From Eretmocerus hayati (lineage: Eukaryota > Arthropoda > Insecta > Hymenoptera > Aphelinidae), in the NCBI GenBank assembly GCA_029851415.1, contig CM056741.1, positions 143,394,522 through 143,458,521 of the forward strand: a DNA stretch of 64,000 nt, given 5' to 3'. Shown piece after piece: positions 23,801 to 35,944 of the stretch (its first letter is position 1; each line of letters begins with the position of its first letter). The notes beneath the pieces are model-generated. The model did not search any database and was not told where the DNA came from. It was given only the letters and a program-made list of their open reading frames with translations. A program made the position numbers and the translations under genes.

Positions 23801-26800
23801 ACTTAACCCGATATTTCAAGATTTATTCCCCTTTCATCTCACATACCAATGAGATATGAACCATTTGTTCTGTTGTAGTGGATCTGGGAAGAGTTCTCTC
23901 ATGACTGCCCTGGCATTTCGAAATCCAAGTAAGTGCTCGTCGTATTCTATGCATAAATAAAAATTTGCTAGGAATACAAGAAAGAATCTAACAAAATCAC
24001 AGTCAGTGCATAGTATTCACAGTTAAACCATACATGGAATAAGAAACGTCATGATTTATCATTCTAATCAAAATTTCATCAAAAATTCAATATTCATGAT
24101 TTGAGATATGTACTTTGAAAATCTAGAAGATAACTGCAAATATGGAGGCTTGCCGCATTCGAAGGGATCGTGAATACCAAATCCTGCGGATAAAAAAGCC
24201 GCAAATACCAGGGTCTGCGTCCAGTTTGTTGAGGAAACCTAACTCCAGTTTCATGGAAATCACGCTAATACTCGCTTAACGTGATGGAGATCACATAATG
24301 TGCGGATATAATGACAATTGATCTAATGAACAGTGTAAAGAAGCGCCAAAATCTTGTACTAACACAGTCTATTATTTAGCGTCCCTAACTGTGCAAGGAG
24401 ACATACGGGTGAATGGCTGTCCCGTGGATCCACAATACATGAGACAGAACAGCGGCTACATGCACCAAGATGATATTTTTATCGACACCATGACTGTCAT
24501 CGAACACCTATGGTTCATGGTAATATCATAATTGTTGTAATGTAACTATAGATGGGTGTTGGGCCTTGGTAAACAGCCTTTTGACGATGCTCATCTTCGA
24601 TCTCGTTTGACTATTGTGTGAATTTTAGGCAAGAATGAAGCTGGATCGTGACATTGAAAAATCAGAAATTGAATCACGTATAAAAATACTCCTGGCGAGT
24701 GTTGGTCTTTCAGCTCGCCGAAATGTCACTATAGGTAATACTGAATCAAATAAAGTCCTATCCGGCGGTGAAAAGAAGAGGCTTGCTTTCGCTACAGAGG
24801 TAAGCGCCCTTGATTGTAAATTTATTTTAGTAATAGACCCTGACGTGCTTTCGTCAACCGAAAAAGTAGATGTTGCAGCACGTATTTCGAGTTTTATGGG
24901 CAAATAAATGCCAACGATGCTGGATTTCTTGCTTCCGGATATTATGGTGGAATCGATAAAAATTGTGACCCAAGATATCCATGGTCCATTCCAGGCCTTT
25001 GATCAGTGCGTATTATAGCTTGGAAATATATAATCATTGACGCGAAAAACTCGAATCGTTTTTGCAGCTAGAAAAATTTATTCTACTTCCCTGAGTACAA
25101 TATCACTCTCCAAAAGATACGTCTCGTTACACATCTTTGAACGATCTTTAATGAAATTTTCATAGATTATAGTTGACAGTTCAAGTCCATTGACTATTCG
25201 AAATTCATTTTGAAATACGATGTCAATTCATTCTCAGAAAAATCCCATAGATCGAATGAACCCAAGTGATTTTGAAGATTTTTTAAAGAATTTATAATTA
25301 TTTTCAACAGCTCTTGTCAGACCCGCCAATACTTTTCCTTGACGAGCCAACAACAGGACAAGATGCACATACTGCTAGTATTTTAGTAGATCAATTACAA
25401 TCGTTTGCATCACGGGGTCGAACTGTTCTATGCACAATACACCAACCAAGTTCTGCAGTATTTCGCTCATTTCAAAAAATTATACTCGTCGCAGAAGGTC
25501 GCATTGCTTTTGCTGGAACTAACGAGGAGGCCATAAAATTTTTTTCAAGGTAAGTTCGAAACTCGATGAGTGATTCCGTCGATTGAAAGTTCACTCCTAC
25601 AAGGATCATCCAAAATCAAATAACTATTTCAAGTAACTCTGAAATAATGAACGTTCTGGGGTTTTTTTAGACTCCGAGAGCAGCTTTTTTCAGTATTGCA
25701 TTCATCTAGTACGATATGGTTACTTTCCGTAACAAAGTCACGCTGGTCATCCCAGGCTGAAATAGCGTTTCTGTGATCACAATTCAATGCTCGCTTCACG
25801 TTAGCAGCGTATTTGAAAACCGATCGTGCATTTGAAAATAGAACATCCACCCCATTGATATGAGATATCTCGCAAACTCTCCTGACCTACATTTTTAGCT
25901 CATTCCATGGATCTTGTGACGACCTCAAGATGAATTGTGTCTAAAAATATTAATGTATATTAAATGAAAGTTATGTTCAGTAGCTCAGCATTGGGTCAAT
26001 TGGGCATAGATTCCCTCTTTAGATCTAGAAAAATGCGTTTTGAAAGTTAACAATGACATGAATGTATCACGGTCATCTTACATTTAATGAAACAAGGCTT
26101 TTTCAAGTTACGTGGTAACAAGAAACTTTGAATTGAGTTTCGTCCTAAATAAGAATCGAAAAAAAGCTTCCATAGCGGATATTCATATCTTTAAAAAAAA
26201 ACCACCAGGATTGTACCGTTGAAAATATTGAAACTGATAAATAATTTTTCGTGGTTCACGACTAGATTGAGTCATTCAATATTGTATATTCCTTGCAGTT
26301 TAGGCTACGTCTGCCCTCACACATACAACCCAGCTGATTTTCTAATTGGAACCATAGTGGCTACATCTAGTAACAGACGTGGAGAAGTCATGAGTATCCA
26401 GAGAATATGCGATGCCTTCCTGTCGAGTGATGCCTGCAAAGAAATTGATCTCATCATACAACTTCAGCTTCACATCGCTGAATTCAAAGAGGTAAGATGA
26501 TTTACAGCATCTGAATGAGTCTTTCAGAACCAGAATGGAGGCGGCGTTCATGGTCAATTCGACTCGATTATATAAAGAATGATTCAGAGACGCGTTGACA
26601 TTCTTTCAGCGCTGGAGACCATAACAGGGATATTAAAAATGCAAACTGTCTATCCTGAATTGGAAAGCGAACCTAAAAGAAATTTCAACATCAATAATTG
26701 AACACAATTATTGTCCTCCTTCTCACACAAATGATAAAATTGATGTGACTAGTTCGCCCGTCAAAATATATTCTCTGTCATAACTGTCGAAAGAACAAAA

Positions 26801-29800
26801 TGCTGAAACCGAATAAGACGATCCAATTGCAATAAATCCTTTATCGGTATAATTTACATATTTGAATGGTCATGGTTCCTTGATTGACCACATCGAAAGA
26901 TTGGCACAAGAGATGAGAGAAGACTTCCCCGAGCGAGTGAATACGCAATCGCCTCGGTGGTCTAATTGGTTAAGGCGCCGGTCCGGAGTACCGGAGATTG
27001 CGAGGTTCAAGTCCCGCCCGAGGAAGAATTTTTTCATCTCTCGGTCAATCTTTCAATAAAAAATTAAAAAATCCAAAAAAAAATAAAAAATCCCTTCGTG
27101 ATGCAGCCACTATGAAAGTGGAGCCTCGAAGGTCGCAGTTTGACATTTGTCAAACTGTGATCGCCGCCTGAGCGCGACGATTATAAGTGGCCCGAAAAAA
27201 CGATAAATTCATTCATTAAATGTATTTCATCAAATCGAGCGATAGAGTCAAAATATCGATGAGATCTACCTTATCGGTATAATTTACATATGCAATAAAA
27301 ATCCTCTTGTGAGCTTAAAATTGTGATATCACTTACACAGCTAATTGTCTGAATGTGAAATGAGGTGCGAGTTCAAAAAAGAATCAAGAAGATACGGATA
27401 CCTATTGATAATCAAGTGACCCCGCGGATGTAGAATAAGGTCATGTATGAAAAACATCCCAAGAGTATAAGGTACAAGAATTATGGTTTCGCTTGATCAC
27501 CCAAATCTATAGTTCATTAAAAAAGTTGGAGTTGTAAAAATGATCTTTTGAGCTCATTAGGGCTATTAATCTTCTCTTGTTATCTACCCAGTTCATTACT
27601 CCATACTATTGGGAAACTTTTTTGACTAATCCAATTTTATTTTTCTCCAACAGCACTGGCATGCAATGAGGAGAAAAGCGAAGTGAGTTCATTAATTTAG
27701 TAACTTATCCAAATGTTGAAATATATAAGGAATTTGCACGACTAAGGTATTAGTTCCATGATATGTTACCGACATAGAAAAGTAGATTCTCTGTTGAATG
27801 GCCAATAATACCTTTTACCTAATATGCTCTCACTTATTGATTTGAATTTTGAGTTTATTCCGAGAATTTTGCAAGATATCCCGACGAAGTGTCTCTTGTA
27901 TTTATGACAAAAAATACTTCATATCAAGGATTTTGAATGAAAAAAGACAAAATTCACATCTGAAAAGTTGATAGGACAAAATGCACTGTTTTTTCTGCAT
28001 TCCTAACAAATTGTTTTCCACTGCTATCCAAGTATTGTTTGGCTCAAAATTACAGCAGAGAAGAACCGCTCATCCATCCCCTTTTGCTTTGAGCAACTGG
28101 CGATACGAAATTCGAATTTGAGGAGAGAAAAATTAAGATAAGCATGATTCGATATCATAATTTTTGTGTGTAATAGGAAGGCGCCCAAATTCTACACTAA
28201 ATTGCGTTGGCTCATTCACCGTGGTGCAGTACAAGTCATCCGAGATCCTTCGCTACAAATTTTGAGGATTCTTCAGAAACTGGTGATTACGGGAATTATT
28301 TTCTCACGTATCCAAAACTTTTAAATTCAATCTTGATAAACATCCTCATCAGGAAAGTCCAGAATTTTAAAGAAATAAGCGGAGCAATTATCATATTGTT
28401 GAGAAAATAGTTATTTGACAAAATAATTTTCACGCAAGCCGTTTCTGGTTGTTTCATTCCATCAATACTAATAATTGATTTTCACATCATTAAGGGTAAT
28501 AATTTGTATGTAAGTATTCACTTTTTTAGTGTAATGAAAAATGAACTTTCTGTACAGGCTATTGCTCTAGTAGCTGGATTATGCTTCTTTGGAGCTATTA
28601 AGTTGGATCAGTTGGGAGTTCAAGCAGTTCAAGGAGTGATATTCATCATGGTGTCAGAAAATACGTTTTTTCCAATGTACAGCACGTTATCGTTGATACC
28701 TCAAGAATTTCCTCTCTTCTTTCGAGAGTATAAGGCTGGGATGTATCCTGTTCATTTATACTACATAGCTCGGATCACTTCCTTGGTAAGTCACTCAAAT
28801 CATCGTTCTCTTTCACAGTGACAAAGGAATATCTTAGTAAAGTGCTCAAATAGTCAAAAACGTTTGAAATGAATTTTATTTTGAAGTGACGGCCTACTAT
28901 TGAGAATTCGTTAATTATTTCTCATAAAAACCCAATTGATTTCGTCGCTGGCGTCGATCGAAGTCGACACGAACCCCGGAAAGTCGAATAAAGTTGTGTA
29001 CGTCAATCAATGCTTATGCTTTTAAAGAGTTGAAAGTCTTATTAATATCAATCTCACTCCTTGTAAGATACAATCATTCCAACTATCCATAGATAGTTCA
29101 AAGTACTTTCCACGCATGAAGACAACTTTTCATGAGAAAAATCAACTTTGGATACCTTCTATTACTATTCCTCTAATATTGGATGAAGGAATTTTCTCAG
29201 CTAAAATATCTCCGAATAGGTTTCACCTTCGGTACTAAATTAGCTGATGCAATGCTTATTAGCTCCGTTATTTGAAGAAAGGTGATACAAATATTGTTCA
29301 AAAATAATGAAATCCAGAGATCGCTTTCTCATCACTTACTATTGCTTCAAAAGTTGAACTCAAATAACATCACCTCCTAAAAATATACTTCACGCTATCG
29401 ATATGCCTGGAATTTCATGAATCTATGAACAATAAAGATTCCGGTGAATGGTCGATTGATCTAAATCCGTTTCTTGTTTCAGCTCCCCGGGTTGATTTTG
29501 GAACCAATCATATTCACATCAATAGTTTATTGGCTTGCTGGACTTGCAAATACAGTGTCAGCATTTTTTACGACCCTCGGCATAGTTTTGCTCACAATGA
29601 ATGTTTCGACGGCTTGTGGTACGACATGAACATTGATTTCTTTTTTAATGACAACAAGTTAACATTTAGAACAGGAAGCAATAAGAACCATGAAGGAGCT
29701 TATCCACAAATTTTGCTTCAAACCCGCGTATTTTACGGTTCATCTTAAAGGAAAAAAAACTCACCTCACTTACCTATATACCCCACGCAACGGAAGTCCA

Positions 29801-32587
29801 ATTAAATTTTGTCGAGATTTCTTGTGTACATAGTAAAAGTGAATGGAACTTTCTTCTCCTTCCTCTTTCCCTATCAAATTCAACAGTGTTGCCTTAGTGG
29901 ATGAGATAACTCAATTATTGTGGATCGTTTTTCCCAAACGTACAATAAATTTTCCGGCCTCGTGTCGATTGATTAGTGTTTTGAGAATATTCAATAAAAA
30001 ATATTTTTCAAAGTTTCGTCTGCGTCTTACCAAATGATTTGGCGTCATATGGCGTATAGAGAGAGAGATAGATAGATAGATGTCCTTTTATTCGTCCGCA
30101 GACAAAAGATCAAATTACATATGATTACATATGCCCGTTAAAAATATAATATCGTGTATAGAAAATAATGTGTATATATATATATATATATGTTACAGTA
30201 AATGTCCGAAATCCGTCAATCCTAGGATTGACTAGTTGTTCCTGACATTGACTAGAGGGGCCAGTCAATCCTAAGATTTACTAGTAAATCTTAGAAATGA
30301 CTGAAACAGCCAGTCAATGTTGATTCGTGAAGATGAATTTCGGACATTTACTAGACAATCTTAGGATTGACTGACTGACCACCGTAAATGTCCGAAACAT
30401 ATAATGAGCAGAGAAATGAAAATGTATGATGAGCAAAATTTATTCATGCAAAATGATATTCAGCGTAAATGTATCACAGCTGCACATAGTTTTAGATCTC
30501 ACGTTCATACTGAACGGAGGTCACATCTTCATCACATTGATAATGTCATTCTAGTCTTACGAATTTTTCACCGACAAATAATATAGCACGTTGTATGATC
30601 AAAGTGAAGTTGAATCTTTCTAAGAATTTAACAATATGAAAGCTACTTGTTACAACAGCTCTGGCTATTATGGCATCTTGAATTGCACAGTATCTTTTTC
30701 ACTTCATAAGAACATCTATTTGAAGAACATTTAGCTTTACAATTGCATTTCGTCATCCCATGGCCACCTGTAATCGAAATTTTTGAAGCTGCTGCTCGTA
30801 AGCTTACAGATTGCGTCCGGTCAATTTCGTTGAGATCGAGGAATTTCTCTTTGCAAACTTCAAACTGGCTCCTCGGGAATAGGTTAATAATTAAACCAGT
30901 TTTTGTTCCAATTCTGTAGAAATCCTCATCCTATAATAATAATACCTTCTTGTACCTCAGGAGCTTGTTTTTCGGCGCGAAGTTTTGAAAGAATCAAGTT
31001 TACGTGCCAACTATATTTTTCGTGAGCAATCACGTTTCGGACATCTACGAAGGCTTGTTAGTCAATCCTAAGATTGACTAGTGAATGTCCGAATTGCTGC
31101 TATTTCAACAACATTGACTAGACCTCCCAGTCAATGCTGGACATTTACTAGTGAATCTTAGGATTGACTGGCCCCACCAGTCAATCCTAGGATTTACTAG
31201 TAAATCTCCGGCATTGACTGATTTCGGACATTTACTGTAACATATATACTCATAATAATAATAGTTTCAGTGAAATACTGTTTTGGTCAAGGACACTCAG
31301 TATCACAATTTGTGACTAGTCAGAGCAAAATTACTCATTATTCTAACAAGGAGGGGGTCAGGCCTTCGGATCACGGATTCGCCTGAAACTTTGGAAATAG
31401 TCTTCTTTTGGCACAGAAAGGAGATATCCAAAACCGCGCTTGCCAACGCTCAAGCGTTTTTGAGCTACAGGCTAAAACATATGCATTACAATATATCTAT
31501 ATATATACCTTTTTTTTTATGAATATGGGTATACCTTAATGCATGGGTCGTATGCTGTAGCTCAGAAACGTTTGAGCGTTGGCAAGCGCGGTTTTGGATA
31601 TCTTCTTTCTGTGCCAAAAAAAGACTATTCCCAAAATTTCAGGCGAATCCGTGATACGAAGGCCTGACCCTCTCCTCGTAAGTACAAAATTTTATAGTAA
31701 GAGAGGGATATGGGCTCACAGTCATATCACAGCTGTTTCATCAGTCGGGTGACAGAAGGTCACATATAGAAAAAAATAAATATTAATAAAGACTAGAGCC
31801 CAACCCATCACAGATTAAAATATTGCTTCTTCTCCACATCAATCCCCTGGGGAGACTGTGTCAATAAAAAATCTTTCAAGGCCTCTTTAAGTAACGATGT
31901 TTCCCTCAGCCCGGAGGGAGAAAGTTCCACAGATGAGCACATTGAACTTGGAATGATCTTCTTCCATACTCAAGTCTCATGTTGGGGACTTTGAGTACTC
32001 GCTCTTCTAGATCACCACGTGCGGGGCGTTCGGATTGGTACCTGGTAAACATCGCAGCTAGGTAGCCAGGCTCTCCTAAATGCATGATCTTGTGCATTAA
32101 GAGTGCTGCGAAGTACATTCTCCGCGAATCAGTACGTAACCAACCCAAACGCTCCCTAAACGGGGTGATGTGCTCGTCTCTCCTAAGATCAAAAATGTAC
32201 CTCACACATGAATTGCTCAGTCGCTGTATCCGTTGCCGCTGTTCGTCCGTGGCGTCGAGGTACACGACCGTGCAGTAATCTAAATGCGGTTGAACCAAAG
32301 ACTCGACCAGGCGAACTCGGAGTGGTCTGGTGATACACGCCCTAAAAAACCGCAAACCGTAGAGGGCTCTGTTGACTTTCTTAGTTAATTTATCAATGTG
32401 CGGTTTCCACGTCAGTCCGCTGTCAAGTGTAACACCTAGACTCACGACAGAGTCACTGAATGGGACGAACACTCCGTCTTGTATCTCAACCCCTGGCAAG
32501 TTCATGCGTCGCAAGTCTTTAACGTTCCTCTCGGAACTGAAGAAGATTGCCTTGGTCTTCCCAGCGTTGAGGCGCAGGTCGGAATTC

Positions 32588-32631
<44 letters not shown>

Positions 32632-34242
32632 CGTTCAAATATTCCCACGGCAATACGTCGATTGAGAAATTAATTCGAATTCTTTTTTTCAGGCTGCTTC
32701 TTTTCGGCGGCTTTCGACAATGTACCTCAAGCAATGGCATATCTGGTTCCATTTGATTACCTTCTCATGATAACTATGGGATCTTTTATAAGACTGAGGT
32801 AAAAATGAGTAATGCTCAATTTAGAGAAAATTGAGTGAGTCCATGAAATGGCCTCATGAAATGAATATTGGTGTTCATTAGTAGGATCTTGAGATTTAGG
32901 CTAAATTTCAAGACCCCCCAAAATTCCGCCAGAGTATAATTTACAAGCCCAAATTTATAGTCAAAACCAATTTTTGAAGTTAGCAGAACCAGGGAAAAAG
33001 TTACCCTGAATTGGAACTATCTGCAAGTCCACTCGCCAGGGATACCATTCGATAATCAGCAAATTGGATAGTATGGTCGATTGAGGCCAAAAACTCACTA
33101 ATGTACACTGCAACCCCGTTAAATCTTTTTACATTGGATTATTAAAAAAAGGATTATTCCAATTTAGAAAGAACGGAAAAGCCCCAAAGGCGGCCGCATC
33201 TCGGCCCATACTCATAAAAAACGACCCATCAGTACCAATGAAAAAAGTTTCAAAAAAGGCTAGAATTCTCCAAGTCTTTCATTATTCGAGTTCTGTATGA
33301 GCCAAACGAGAAGTTTCATAAGAGCTCGCATTAGAGTCAGTCAGGTATTCTTTATTATTTCGGAGCAGTGGAATGTAAGAACGTATTAGTACTATAAACA
33401 ACCTCTGAAGTAAATTAAACGAATGATTAAAAATTGATATAAAAAAATCGATTTGATTGGTACCTAAATTGCACGCCTACTCTCATTTTGACTTTATCTA
33501 ATAATGGCATTCCGGAATAATTTGAGTTCATGTGGTGACTTAGGACTTGCAGAATTTAATGGAAGTATTTCTGAACATGTTTCAGCTCTCTACCTGTGTA
33601 CATTCAATGGGTCAAATATATATCATGGTTACTTCACTCGACTGAAGCTCTATCTATTGTGCAATGGCAAGACGTCAAAAATATCAGTAAGTAGAAAATT
33701 CATTTTACCCGTATGAGATACACAAACATGAAACCCCGCTCGCGACTCATATTTTTCATCCCTCTCTCCCTATTCGAGAGACTTAATCAGCCTCCCCAAA
33801 ATCGATCTCCCAGAGGTGATAAGCTCTGACTCAATTAGGAAGACACCGTTGGCGCGAGTCACGTTAATCAACATTCTCATCCTCTCATCGAAATCCAATA
33901 TTGCCGAATTCGAAAAAATCTTCCACGGCGAATATCGAACGTAATTTAAAAATCTACGATAGCCCGTACAAGAATTACCTCTTGTCATTATTGTAGAAAG
34001 TATCACGATTGATCTAAATGTAATTATGGAAGGTTTATTTGAATCCCCTTGCAGCATGTCCAGCTATCACAACAGAAGATCTTCCGTGCTTACGAGAAGG
34101 AATCCAAGTTCTTCAACAATATGATTTTGCAGTTGAGAATTTCAATCTAGATATATTCTCTATGATTGCGATATATTTTACATTTCATCTACTGGGATAT
34201 GTATTTTTGCTTAAGAGATGTAAGCAAATAAAATTTCTATGA
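20865..34242 (+). CDS. st: Scarlet-like ABCG half-transporter (14 coding exons)
   Basis: Coding exons: 20865-20979, 21849-21897, 23879-23928, 24380-24519, 24629-24799, 25311-25549, 26299-26491, 27654-27682, 28177-28282, 28558-28785, 29483-29618, 32693-32798, 33586-33686, 34055-34242. All junctions are GT-AG and phase stays continuous to 616 residues. Visible ATPase motifs are Walker A GGSGSGKS (53-60), Q-loop YMHQDD (Q101), signature LSGGE (162-166), Walker B ILFLDE (182-187) and H219 in CTIHQPSS. A six-helix ABCG membrane domain occupies about residues 350-616, including LGVQAVQG and YLVPFDY, which are typical of scarlet rather than white or brown. In insects, Scarlet pairs with White to load ommochrome precursors into pigment granules. 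Oddities: a short N-terminus, GQDA where ABCG D-loops usually read GLDS, and a 29-nt microexon (27654-27682) needed to keep frame. An AATAAA lies at 34227-34232, just before the stop. Confidence 0.9.
21396..21537. repeat. Hairpin repeat in scarlet intron 1
   Basis: The two ends are inverted copies: AGGGTTTTTAACGAAATCCA at the left against TGGATTTCGTTAAAAAGCCT at the right, and complementarity continues inward through GAATTTTGTTGAATTTCG/CAATGAAATTCAACG. Short MITE-like hairpin about 140 bp long. Confidence 0.6.
22952..23337. repeat. Palindromic MITE in scarlet intron 2, TA duplication
   Basis: The ends AGGCCGTGTCG and CGACATGGCCT are inverted and flanked by TA on both sides (22950-22951, 23338-23339). 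The arms continue inward for about 150 bp as imperfect complements, including GTACGATGTGTGAGGATAAA on the left. The total is 386 bp with no coding potential. The open frame read across it on the minus strand is an effect of the palindrome. Confidence 0.75.
26951..27240 (+). mobile_element. tRNA-derived SINE in scarlet intron 7
   Basis: 26951-27024 folds as a tRNA-like cloverleaf: acceptor GCCTCGG/CCGAGGA, anticodon stem CCGGT/ACCGG, and RNA polymerase III boxes A (TGGTCTAATTG, 26958-26968) and B (GTTCAAGTC, 27005-27013). The T-stem has a bulged A and position 33 is not T, so it is not a working tRNA. A tRNA-unrelated body of about 200 bp follows and ends in an ATTCATTCATT tail, which is the SINE layout. 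A 21-bp direct repeat starting TTATCGGTATAATTTACAT flanks a larger segment (copies at 26841-26861 and 27271-27291). The inserted unit may therefore include about 90 bp before the tRNA part and 30 bp after the tail. Confidence 0.8.
30191..31242 (-). mobile_element. Ginger-like DNA transposon derivative in scarlet intron 11
   Basis: The TIRs are at least 22 bp, starting TGTTACAGTAAATGTCCGAA, and the flanks are TATA on both sides, which fits a 4-bp duplication although the left flank is a TA microsatellite. Both ends carry several copies of the palindrome AGTCAATCCTAGGATTGACT with GTAAATCTTAG variants, forming subterminal arrays (30205-30400, 31055-31225). The interior keeps only the 3' end of a minus-strand coding region (next entry). 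TGT...ACA termini, a 4-bp duplication and an integrase-associated Cys-rich tail are features I associate with Ginger elements. The family assignment is inference. Confidence 0.65.
30643..31045 (-). pseudogene. C-terminal remnant of an integrase-type transposase with Cys-rich tail
   Basis: On the minus strand, 30930 to 30643 is open for 95 residues and ends at a stop. It contains FYRIGTKTGLI, then SLRAAASKISITGGHGMTKC, then a cysteine module with CNCKAKC and CNSRCHNSQSCCNK. This module occurs at the C-terminus of KRBA2-like, integrase-derived proteins common in insects. Upstream, 31045 to about 30933 continues in another frame (HEKYSWHVNLILSKLRAEKQ); the shift falls in an (ATT)n run. The catalytic DDE region is absent, so the protein is dead. 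Cys-tail recognition is from memory, moderate certainty. Confidence 0.65.
31350..31675. repeat. Hairpin MITE with about 130-bp arms in scarlet intron 11
   Basis: The arms begin GGAGGGGGTCAGGCCTTCG at the left and end CGAAGGCCTGACCCTCTCC at the right. They are near-perfect complements through GGCGAATCCGTGAT and the GCCAACGCTCAAGCGTTT block. The AT-rich centre contains ATATATCTATATATATACC. No coding potential. Confidence 0.8.
31808..32592 (-). pseudogene. 5'-truncated LINE: C-terminal part of a reverse transcriptase
   Basis: Minus-strand coding runs from the GA-repeat edge at 32592 through NAGKTKAIFFSSERNVKDLR and SLGVTLDSGLTWKPHIDKL, then LVQPHLDYCTVVY and LSNSCVRYIFDLRRDEH to LWNFLPP. These are the thumb and downstream region of jockey/CR1-type non-LTR polymerases. 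Near 31914 a one-base loss shifts frame; the next frame continues GLRETSLLKEALKDFL and stops at 31808. The palm and endonuclease are absent, so it is a dead 5'-truncated copy. It lies antisense to scarlet within intron 11. Confidence 0.85.
32591..32628. repeat. (AG)n microsatellite
   Basis: Nineteen AG dinucleotides mark the 5' limit of the LINE fragment and end about 63 bp before scarlet exon 12 (32693). Confidence 0.9.
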
Positions 34243-35449
34243 GTTTTCAATCTTGGATGCTTTCAAAATGTGATATGGTTCTATGAAATTTCGAGCGGTA
34301 GATATCCGACAGATATACGGTAAACTGTCACAGTGGCCAGGTCTTGAGACTCAAACTTCCAAGACGAGACTCCACGGGTGATACTTTTTATGTGAGGTAA
34401 GTGTACCCAACTTGCCCCCCCCCATTCAGCCATTTTCTTAATAAGTCCGGCCCATCTCAATATTTTCCAACGTATACGGAAAAACTGTAAGTCGAACAGG
34501 ACGACTAGGTACCTCAACTCATTTTTCTTTCAAAAATACTTGCATTAATGAGAAAAGTACGCCCAGGTACGTCGAAAAATATTAAATTCCATTGGAGCTG
34601 TGATTTTTCCAGAATAGGCCAATAAAGGGCCTGAAATGTCCCTTTAACGGGCCCTAGGGCCCACAGGCTCCAGAATTCCCCATATACATATTATATGGAC
34701 CAGGTCGGTATATTTCGGCAAATCCGTACGCGCGACCCCGCGAATCTTCCCGCCAATTTTTTACATGAAAATAGGCACCAAAAATAGTACTTTCCCAGAG
34801 TTTCAGGCCCCAAAAAATTTTTTACTACCGCTAGAATTTTTTAAAGTTTCAAAATAGGCCTTTTTAGCGTTTTTTAAAAAAATTGCCAAACCGACCAGAA
34901 ACATCGTAGCGAAGCCTGCGGGATCGCATTTGTTTCATTTCAATGTCAACTTTTAGAAAAAAATATACAAGACTCTCAAAACCAAATGCGTTTAGTCTAC
35001 ACGGCAACACGTGTTTTTTTTCGATTTTTAGACCATTTTGAAATGGATGCCCTTCCGTATGAATCCTTTTCCATCCAACTTAACTAGTTTTCTTTGTCTT
35101 GACTATAATTCTCGCTCTTGCACGTCCAAATCGGTTGATTTTGGTTTGAGTCAAGTTCATTGGATGATGGTGAGTTATTGAAAAACGCTCAATTTGTCCA
35201 GCTCGCTAAATCTATCGCTCTCCACCGATCGACTTGAAACTTGTCACAAAAGTTCTTCCAAGTGTCCCAAACATGTGGAAAAAATTTCGTGCTGTGTCTC
35301 GGCCCTCCGTTGGACCTGTATGAATTTTACAAACACTATTTTACAGTATTATATTGGTATATTTGAGAATTTGAGTGTGGGCAATATATGTCATCAAAGT
35401 CCGTGCAATCTGTGTGCATCAGCAACAGCGTGCCTAGAGTTGGGCGAAT
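34243..35449. other. Downstream of scarlet, no supported gene
   Basis: No exon-like frame or repeat boundary is evident. 34560-35480 is slightly more GC-rich and contains GGGCCCTAGGGCCC near 34650, so it may be part of an interspersed repeat, but I see no second copy in this window. Confidence 0.4.
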
Positions 35450-35943
35450 TCGGACGTGGGCAAAATTGGATATAAGTGAGATAGCTCGGTCGGAGGCGAG
35501 ACTAGGCTTTCGCCGCGTAAATTCTTTTTTAAAACCAGAACAGACATATGGTTTTTATCGCGGTTAGACCTCCTGAAACGATACTGGGAGTCCACGCTGA
35601 CATAGGGGTGCTTTTCGAAGGCCTCACGCGGTTAATTTTCCAAATGCAAAAATTCACGCTACTTCTGCAAAAGTGGGTCGGCTTAATCGCCATTCGGAGG
35701 TCAAAAATTATATCACAAAACGAAGATTTTGAGCCATCGTGGGCCAAAATCGATTCACTTGGGCCCAAATGATCACAATTGTACGAAAAAAACGCCTGGG
35801 GGCGTTTTTAGACGAATTGGTGGGGGCGACAATGCTAAATCCCATCTAAAATCGGTCGACCGATCGCCTGTCCGTGCTTTGCATTTGTGCGAATTTTTTG
35901 AAGCGCGGGAGGTTGAGGGTGAGCTAGATGATTGGAAAATGGG
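35450..35943 (+). repeat. Interspersed repeat A, copy 2, first part
   Basis: Matches the reverse complement of about 1490-970 through GATAGCTCGGT, the MVFIAVRPPETILGV-coding block, the GTGGGTCGGCTTAATCGCCA block and GGTCGACCGAT. The similarity stops where the palindrome at 35945 begins. The rest of the repeat (the part matching 770-960) reappears at 37890-38115. Confidence 0.65.
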
Positions 35944-35944
35944 T

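Noticed and set aside
26951..27024. A functional tRNA gene
   Set aside because: The cloverleaf has a bulged T-stem and lacks T33, and it continues into a SINE body with an ATTC tail, so it is a SINE head.
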